Positions 58,829 to 64,000 of a stretch of DNA of 64,000 bases are shown here, piece after piece (positions within the stretch are counted from its first letter, which is position 1; each line of letters starts with the position of its first letter). This stretch comes from Effrenium voratum (lineage: Eukaryota; Sar; Dinophyceae; Suessiales; Symbiodiniaceae). The translations under genes and the position numbers were made by a program. The stretch is from NCBI GenBank assembly GCA_963377175.1, contig CAUJNA010003746.1, forward strand, positions 1 to 64,000, given 5' to 3'. Under the pieces are notes generated by a model that saw only the letters and a program-made list of their open reading frames with translations, made no database searches and was not told the DNA's origin.

Positions 58829-61521
58829 GTTGACATGGCGAAAACGTTCTTCGGCATACCATGCTGCTTCTTCCAGTCGACAGCCGATTCCTTGATCTCG
58901 TCCTTGTTCCGATCATACTCGAACATTATGCTGCTCTCCTTGGTCACCGGGAAGTAGTGCTTCTTATATACATCATCCACTACTTCTCTCAGTATCTTCG
59001 CACGTATCAATGATCGTTGGACTTGATAGGCTGACAATTCACGATGATCACAGCTTTTGAACTTCTTCTCGTCGACGTACACGTACTGATAAGGCTCATT
59101 CTCATTGTCCTCATAACCGTACCATTCCCCTTTTCGTTCCCATTGCCTTCTCTCGTCTTCGAGGTAGGTGATCTCCCCATTCTCGTCGACGTCGAGCACT
59201 TCCTTGAACCATACCATTTTCTCGGGGATCTCGGACTCACCAGACCATCTCGATGATTCGCTCATCGCGTCGTCATCATGCTCATGGTAGACAGTCTCGG
59301 CTTCATCCGGTTCGACTTGATCAACGTCCTTCTTGAAGCTTACCTTTCCCGCAGGAGCCGATTGCTTCAGGACTATCGCAGGCATCGCGATGGCCCTCCT
59401 TGCAATAGCTGGCGCTGCGGCCTTGGCGGCAGCCTTCGACTTGGCTTGCGCCTTGTCGCTTGACGTTGCTGGAGCTGAATTGTTCTTGATGAGCTCGTGC
59501 CTATACTTGCAAGCGCTCCCCCTGTCGCACTTCCCTTTCTGAAACGCGAAGCATGCTCCATCATCCCTCTTTGGTGACGATGATCTGGATTTGGACTTAC
59601 CCTTTCCTTTCCCCTTGGGCATGTTCTCCAGCTTATGTTCCGTCTTCTTGCTGTGGGAAAATGTGCACTCATTCCCTTTCACGCATCCCTTCGCCGATTT
59701 GAAGTGATACCAGCAGGGGTTATCTTTGCCTCCGCCCGGACTCTTGCCTCTGTCGCTGGCACCGTCGGACTTGCCGTTCTTGCCAGCGTGGCCCTTTGCC
59801 TTGGCTTTTGGGAGTACAGGAGCAGCATCAGGTCCGCCGGGTTTCCCCTTTCTGCCCTTGCCACCCTGGTTCTCCTGTTTGCCAGTTGCTGGAGCCGCAT
59901 CCTTCCCGCCTGACTTCATCATCGACTTGACCGATTTCTCCTTCATGTCGAGCATCAGGTCTTCCCGATCTGCCTTGATCTGATAGTCGATCAACGCCAA
60001 TAAGAATTCATACGTCTTCTGAGGATGCTTGTCCGGTAGTCTATGGTAGGCATTGAGGCCGAATTCCATCTTCTTGCTCCCCTTGATTTTCCTGTAAAGT
60101 ATATCTCTGAGAGCCAATTTGCTGGGTCTGTCCTCGCTCCTCATCTTCAGCAGCAAATCATACCATTTGTTCCTGAACATAACCAAGTTCTTGTCTTCGG
60201 GAAAGTCAAGGTTGAATAGGTGCTCGATGTGGTAGACAAGATCCGTTCTATCAGATGTTCTGAATGATTGCATAACCAATGCCACCAACTCTCGTCCCTT
60301 CACGATCACCCCTTGTTGATGTCGTAGTTCCGAGTGCCGCGTAGCATCGAGGTATACGTCTTTGGCTTCGTCAGGTGCTTGTTTTAGCATGTTCTGCATG
60401 CCCATGGCCATCTTAATATCTATCGTAGCAAATCTGTCGCCACCTGAATCGCTAAGCATATTCAGGTCTGGGTTCAACCCAAGAGCCTGTTCCAACCACT
60501 TCGTCCATGTATCGGTATCTGGATCTGCACATGCGCTCAGAACATTCATCAGCAGTTGCATCTTCCAGTTATCAAGTTGGTGGATCTTTGGCCAAGCCGG
60601 AATGGATACCCTCTCAGCCTCTTTCCTCGAGATCCTCGGTCTATCGTTCTTGATCTCTCGGTCATCTCTCGATCTTCTTCGTCTCCTCCGTGTCCGATCG
60701 TCATCTTCCTCCTCTTCTTCTTCCTCGTCTTCTTCATCTCCTTCGTCGTCGTCATCCTCATCCTCATCATCAGGTGGATCATCCGGAGGTCCCCCCCCGC
60801 CACCAGTGAGGCTCAACTGACGTCGACTTGCTCCCTGCCCATTCCCATTAGGCGGGAATCCACCGTAATCCAATGGGGGCGTAGTACCGTTGTTTCCCCC
60901 TCCATCGCCGCCACCAGTCGCAGTGGTGGATTGTGGGACATGTCCGACAACCCCTTGCATCTGGGATAGGTGTACATCGATCATTGGATCACCGAAAGAC
61001 GGAAAGAGAATCGAACCCGGCATCAGCGACGAATTAGGGATCAGATTTGAAGACGATGACGGGACTGACCCAGCCACCTTCTTGTCTACCCTAGTTGAAT
61101 TAGCTTGGGGTCCTCCCTCAGCGCGTTTCACTACTGCTCGTTCACGATGTCCATCTTTGCTGCTGGAGGCTTCCTGTGTCTCCAGCTTCTTGTGTGCACG
61201 TAGTTCCTCGTTGTCAGCATCGAGTTGGCGTACAAAACTCTCTTCTTGCTTGAGCGTCGCCTCTCTTTCTTTCAGTTGTCTCTGAAGCTCATGCATCTCC
61301 TCGAGGTACTCATCGTACATTCCCTTAGCTGTCACTCTCCAGTACTCAGCCTCCTTCGACTTCTCGTCCATCGTGCACCGTTCTTCTTGTTTTGCTTCTT
61401 TGACCTGGGCTAACTCCAAGATCGCATCTTGACGATGACCACCTTCGACAGCAATCATCTGGTCCTTCATCGACACGTCGGATTCATACTGTTTGACGAT
61501 CTCTTCCTTCTCGCGAAGCAA
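58810..61521 (-). CDS. gag: Element E gag, main part with two CCCH zinc fingers
   Basis: 903 codons: the end of the coiled coil, a Gly/Pro linker, a strongly acidic run (about 60700-60780), then the capsid-like core (IHQLDNWKMQLLMNVLSACA; MAMGMQNMLKQAPDEAKDVY; RTDLVYHIEHLFNLDFPEDK). Lys/Gly-rich linkers surround two CCCH fingers, CWYHFKSAKGCVKGNECTFSH (C-x9-C-x5-C-x3-H) and CFAFQKGKCDRGSACKYRH (C-x7-C-x5-C-x3-H). CCCH fingers bind RNA and here stand where copia gag normally has a CCHC knuckle. The end runs into the protease region (KHYFPVTKES) and is intact where D has a nonsense codon. Confidence 0.88.
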   Translation of the reverse strand: MLREKEEIVKQYESDVSMKDQMIAVEGGHRQDAILELAQVKEAKQEERCTMDEKSKEAEYWRVTAKGMYDEYLEEMHELQRQLKEREATLKQEESFVRQLDADNEELRAHKKLETQEASSSKDGHRERAVVKRAEGGPQANSTRVDKKVAGSVPSSSSNLIPNSSLMPGSILFPSFGDPMIDVHLSQMQGVVGHVPQSTTATGGGDGGGNNGTTPPLDYGGFPPNGNGQGASRRQLSLTGGGGGPPDDPPDDEDEDDDDEGDEEDEEEEEEEDDDRTRRRRRRSRDDREIKNDRPRISRKEAERVSIPAWPKIHQLDNWKMQLLMNVLSACADPDTDTWTKWLEQALGLNPDLNMLSDSGGDRFATIDIKMAMGMQNMLKQAPDEAKDVYLDATRHSELRHQQGVIVKGRELVALVMQSFRTSDRTDLVYHIEHLFNLDFPEDKNLVMFRNKWYDLLLKMRSEDRPSKLALRDILYRKIKGSKKMEFGLNAYHRLPDKHPQKTYEFLLALIDYQIKADREDLMLDMKEKSVKSMMKSGGKDAAPATGKQENQGGKGRKGKPGGPDAAPVLPKAKAKGHAGKNGKSDGASDRGKSPGGGKDNPCWYHFKSAKGCVKGNECTFSHSKKTEHKLENMPKGKGKGKSKSRSSSPKRDDGACFAFQKGKCDRGSACKYRHELIKNNSAPATSSDKAQAKSKAAAKAAAPAIARRAIAMPAIVLKQSAPAGKVSFKKDVDQVEPDEAETVYHEHDDDAMSESSRWSGESEIPEKMVWFKEVLDVDENGEITYLEDERRQWERKGEWYGYEDNENEPYQYVYVDEKKFKSCDHRELSAYQVQRSLIRAKILREVVDDVYKKHYFPVTKESSIMFEYDRNKDEIKESAVDWKKQHGMPKNVFAMSTCISNG

Positions 61522-62510
61522 GCAATCTGCTCTCTTTGTTCCGCAAATACTGTAACGTCATTCAGTCTCGCCATCAGTTGTTCCCTGGAGTCCTCCATAG
61601 AGTACGTCTCGGGGCGCTTGACGAGTGCGTGCTCCAACTGTGATTTCAGACTTTGGACCATCTCTTCCTCGTTGAACATCTCGATAGATGTAGACGATTC
61701 GATACCTCTGATTTGTTGCTGATAAACTGATATCTGCTGTGAAGCTTCACGGTGTATCTGATTTGCACGTATAGCTGATTCCTGCGCGGCCGACTTCTCG
61801 CTTGCCATGTAGGATCTCATCACTGCAATTTCCCGCTTCTGCTCCATGATAGTTCCTTCAGCTTGTCTCATCTGTTGCATTATAATATTCGACTCCATGT
61901 CTTTCTTTTCCCCGTACTGAAATGCGTTCATTTCCACCTTGCGCATCTGTTGGGCTTCCTCCTCAAACTTGCGCCATGCCTCGGCCATGTGGTGTTGGTG
62001 GTGACTCACTAGATGCCCCGACTGCTTGCTGGCAATCTCGCATCGCCTCTCCAGCTCTTGGATCCGGATGGTGCTTCCATAATCTTCTTGATGAAGATTC
62101 GCCATTGCTGCCGACATTTCATCAAGTGTCTTTTGATATTCCCCGATCTCCACCTCCATCTTATTCTTCTCTTTGATCGCGGCGCGAAACTCCGCGCTGG
62201 TGGGTGATTTTGACCTCCCACCCTTAGATGTCGATCTCACGCCCTTCTGCGACGTCCGTGGTGTCGCAGGCGAAGATGATGATCTTCTCGGTGGGGATTC
62301 TCTTTGCTTCGTTTCCTGACGAATATCGATCTGCTTCCATGATCTTGTGGGAGTGGATATGTCGCTGAATAGCGCGGAACCTCCGCTCCCAGGTTCGTCC
62401 TGTGAATCTGCGATCATATCCATTACCGCAGGAAGAGCCATCAATCCATTGGATCCCTCTGAGCTGCTGTTCCCAAAAGTTGCAGTACTTGGGCTCGCTG
62501 AAGACGCCAT
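61467..62510 (-). CDS. gag: Element E gag, N-terminal coiled coil
   Basis: 347 codons from ATG 62510 (MASSASPSTATFGNSSSEG), the same start as in D. Head with TPRTSQKGVRSTSKGGRSKSP, then an uninterrupted Glu/Gln/Met-rich helical region (about residues 105-335). Relative to D a short deletion near 61530 shifts the frame; the coiled coil goes on in 58810-61521. The leader between primer site and ATG is about 85 bases. Confidence 0.86.
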   Translation of the reverse strand: MASSASPSTATFGNSSSEGSNGLMALPAVMDMIADSQDEPGSGGSALFSDISTPTRSWKQIDIRQETKQRESPPRRSSSSPATPRTSQKGVRSTSKGGRSKSPTSAEFRAAIKEKNKMEVEIGEYQKTLDEMSAAMANLHQEDYGSTIRIQELERRCEIASKQSGHLVSHHQHHMAEAWRKFEEEAQQMRKVEMNAFQYGEKKDMESNIIMQQMRQAEGTIMEQKREIAVMRSYMASEKSAAQESAIRANQIHREASQQISVYQQQIRGIESSTSIEMFNEEEMVQSLKSQLEHALVKRPETYSMEDSREQLMARLNDVTVFAEQREQIACFARRKRSSNSMNPTCR

Positions 62511-62596
62511 TGTACTGTGTAGGTTATCGTTCCTTTATTGTCCCTGTACCCGCAATAAACCAGCTGTCTCCCTGTCCAGTGTAGAGCTTGTCGTTA

Positions 62597-62608
62597 CGGC
62601 TGATAACC
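62597..62608 (-). other. Primer-binding site of element E
   Basis: Minus strand GGTTATCAGCCG directly follows the 5' LTR. Confidence 0.65.
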
Positions 62609-62957
62609 TGTCAAGAGACGGCAAGGTGACGTCCCGTGGGACGCTATGCACCGAACCCTCAAGCTGTAATACCAACCACGTAGAAAGGTGTATACGGACG
62701 ATGCCGTTTTAGCCGAACCCGTGTAAACGTTGTAAGGGAGAAGGAATGATAGTTACAACAGTGGTCCTGACAAATGCAGCGCAAGCAAAGTGTTTTCGCT
62801 CTCAATGCCGATCACGTATGTATGCAGTCACACATCAGATCTTGAACCTCAATTGTGTCTTGAGCCAAATGGCGATCAATGGAACTTGGTAAGCAACACC
62901 AACATGGACCTCAGAACAGCTTCCCAATTTCGGCACGGGGCCTAGAGGGTTTTAACA
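62609..62957 (-). repeat. 5' LTR of element E
   Basis: 349 bases; on the minus strand TGTTAAAACCC...CTCTTGACA. The spliced-leader-like core GCCATTTGGCTCAAG is at 62859-62873 (minus strand), one T short of the leader 3' half. Confidence 0.93.
62859..62873 (-). promoter_or_regulatory. Spliced-leader-like core in the E LTR
   Basis: Minus-strand GCCATTTGGCTCAAG versus the dinoflagellate leader GCCATTTTGGCTCAAG, one T shorter. The next bases are ACAC, not GT, so there is no splice donor. The other E LTR has the same core at 45158-45172. Confidence 0.6.
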
Positions 62958-62962
62958 CAAAG

Positions 62963-64000
62963 AAGGGTTGCATGAGCATGAAGGACATGATCCAGTCGTT
63001 GTTGCCAAAGGGCCCAGACTGATGCGTGTGAAACCTCCGCTCGCGGTTGTGACACCGTTTGGGAGCAAGTGGCTTCGTTCCACTTGGTTTCTGAGGAACG
63101 GGTCATGGGTTAAGGTTGAGGACAGGGTTGACCCTGGGTTGCAATGTGCACGGATTGATGGGTGGGTTGAACGCGCAGTTTGGCAGTTTCATCCCGTCCC
63201 GGTTGCTGTGCCGGCGCGGGAGCGATCTCCGCGACCACGACCAATTCATGTTGGGTCCGGAGATGTTGACACGCAGTCCGTGTTGGCTGCGTTCGTTGAG
63301 GAACTGTCGAACGAGCGTCTTGAATTAAAATGTGTCAATGACCTTGCTCCGGAAACGTTGCTCCGGTTGAAGCTGCTTATGCGTTGTCTGCATACCAGTC
63401 ATGAGCAATTTGTTCCTGGTCATTGTTTTGTCCCATATCGCATAGCGGTGAAGCACAAACCACAGTTAGCACCGGGTATTGAGCTCGCGATGGTCAATCA
63501 TGACGGTGGTGTGCTCCGCGCTCCGTTGCATGTCTCGCTTCCTGGTATGAGAACTTGCACAATCGTCACCTTGTATAGCGTTGACTTGTCTCGACCCATT
63601 GTGTTGTTGGCATGTTCCGAGCCTCGTACTTGGTTCACTACCCTTGCCCGTCACGCGGGACCGCAGGTCGTGACCATCACTTTGGTGGATGACTTAATGA
63701 GCGAGTACGGGGGGAGAATCGCTAGACATGTGCTTACTAAACCTTCCGATTGTTCTTCGCCGGGCCTTGCACGGGGGGATCATCATGGGCACGCCTCAAC
63801 AAGACTCGCGGAATTGACACCGCAGAGAAAATCGAGGCCAAACAGAAAGAATTTGGAGATTGTTTGGACGATTCGTTGAAATCAAACGGCACGCCATGAC
63901 GAAACGTGCTGCGATTTTGTTTGAGTTGCCTGGAATTTGCGATTATTGGAGTAGAGACTGCATGAGGTTGTTCATGATGGTACTAGTCATGAGTTTGATG
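62963..64000 (+). pseudogene. pol: Element D continuation: linker and methyltransferase-like domain, cut by the window edge
   Basis: It picks up D after E: LHEHEGHDPVVVAKGPRLMR, then VKPPLAVVTPFGSKWLRSTW and the region before the methyltransferase-like domain. The frame 62968-63879 is intact to TKPSD, where a one-base deletion relative to E (near 63755) destroys the GPCTGGSSW motif frame (it reads CSSPGLARGDHHG). The sequence for FELPG...YW follows at about 63918-63955 in another frame. The window ends before it is clear whether D also has the extra genes found in E. Confidence 0.82.

Larger units (their letters stand above)
44907..62957 (-). mobile_element. Element E: 18-kb copia-type LTR retrotransposon with extra genes, inserted antisense in D
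   Basis: LTRs 62609-62957 (5') and 44907-45256 (3') differ by about eight substitutions and one indel (about 2.5%), and CAAAG is duplicated at the edges. On the minus strand the order is gag (coiled coil, acidic run, CCCH fingers), protease, integrase, RT, RNase H, methyltransferase-like domain, then about 6.6 kb more coding sequence with a Tpt1/KptA-like domain. Nine overlapping frames cover 62510 to 45884 almost without gap; where D can be compared, each break in E is a small indel, so the ancestor carried one very long frame. At 18,051 bp it is two to three times the size of ordinary copia elements. Confidence 0.94.
36037..64000 (+). mobile_element. Element D: copia-type LTR retrotransposon, interrupted by E, running off the right edge
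   Basis: The left end is a 352-base LTR (TGTTAAAACCC...CTCTTGACA) followed by a primer site. Internal order: coiled-coil gag, CCCH zinc fingers, DTG protease, integrase, YVDD RT, RNase H, then a methyltransferase-like domain. D stops at 44906, where E is inserted in the opposite orientation, and resumes at 62963. The 3' LTR is outside the window. D is the same family as E but carries a different set of lesions: nonsense at 39971, small deletions at about 40300, 44525 and 63755, and others. It is the older copy of the pair. Confidence 0.92.

Noticed and set aside
60362..60820. 152-codon Ser-rich plus-strand frame
   Set aside because: Complement of the acidic Asp/Glu run of gag E; the Ser repeats are antisense products.

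Overview
The window looks like nuclear DNA of a dinoflagellate, probably Symbiodiniaceae-like; this is an inference. The grounds are large copia-type LTR retrotransposons with Lys-Gly-Lys-Gly-rich gag tails, a very large LINE of algal type, LTRs carrying a sequence close to the dinoflagellate spliced leader (3' half GCCATTTTGGCTCAAG), and long simple-sequence tracts. I found no convincing host single-copy gene, tRNA, rRNA or CRISPR array. Almost everything from 5.6 kb to the right edge is retrotransposon inside retrotransposon.

Layout. 1-1420 is CA/GCAC satellite with a 273-bp tandem duplication. 1421-5600 is unresolved non-coding DNA with small repeats. 5632-6041 is a (GTTT)n tract, the insertion target of copia element A (6042-33943; LTRs 174/166 bp; TSD GTTTG). 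A carries a 1.4-kb AT-rich insert (7926-9306) and copia element B (11663-30633; LTRs 130/132 bp identical apart from a 2-bp indel; TSD CTTTC). B is split inside its RNase H codons by LINE C (17327-29430, 12.1 kb; 16-bp TSD). Removing C restores B's frame exactly (DSDW|SGD), and removing B restores a readable A sequence. A short tract of unassigned DNA (34.0-35.5 kb) and a 500-bp (GT)n tract follow. Then comes copia element D (36037 to beyond the right edge; 352-bp 5' LTR), which carries a relative, element E, in antisense orientation (44907-62957; LTRs about 350 bp; TSD CAAAG).

How the genes work together. A, B, D and E have the copia order gag, protease, integrase, reverse transcriptase (RT), RNase H between LTRs, with primer-binding sites and polypurine tracts. 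All have frameshifts, but D and E are broken at different places, so their common ancestor had one long open gag-pol frame. LINE C is nearly intact. ORF1 carries three ubiquitin-like folds around a complete-looking C5-cytosine DNA methyltransferase and ends in a coiled coil. ORF2 has a GEAKNPGP motif, APE-type endonuclease, RT, zinc finger and RNase H, followed by a 3' stem-loop.

Most unusual content. (1) E is 18 kb and, downstream of RNase H, encodes a methyltransferase-like domain and then about 6.6 kb of extra coding sequence that includes a Tpt1/KptA-like RNA 2'-phosphotransferase domain. (2) Element A is saturated on its sense strand with the tetramer ACTT (about one per 29 bp, in all frames and in non-coding parts), a signal that stops at the edges of the sequences inserted in it. 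(3) The LTRs of two copia families contain spliced-leader-like cores. (4) D and E form a kilobase-scale inverted repeat. (5) B carries a C-terminal membrane segment plus a Cys/His module.
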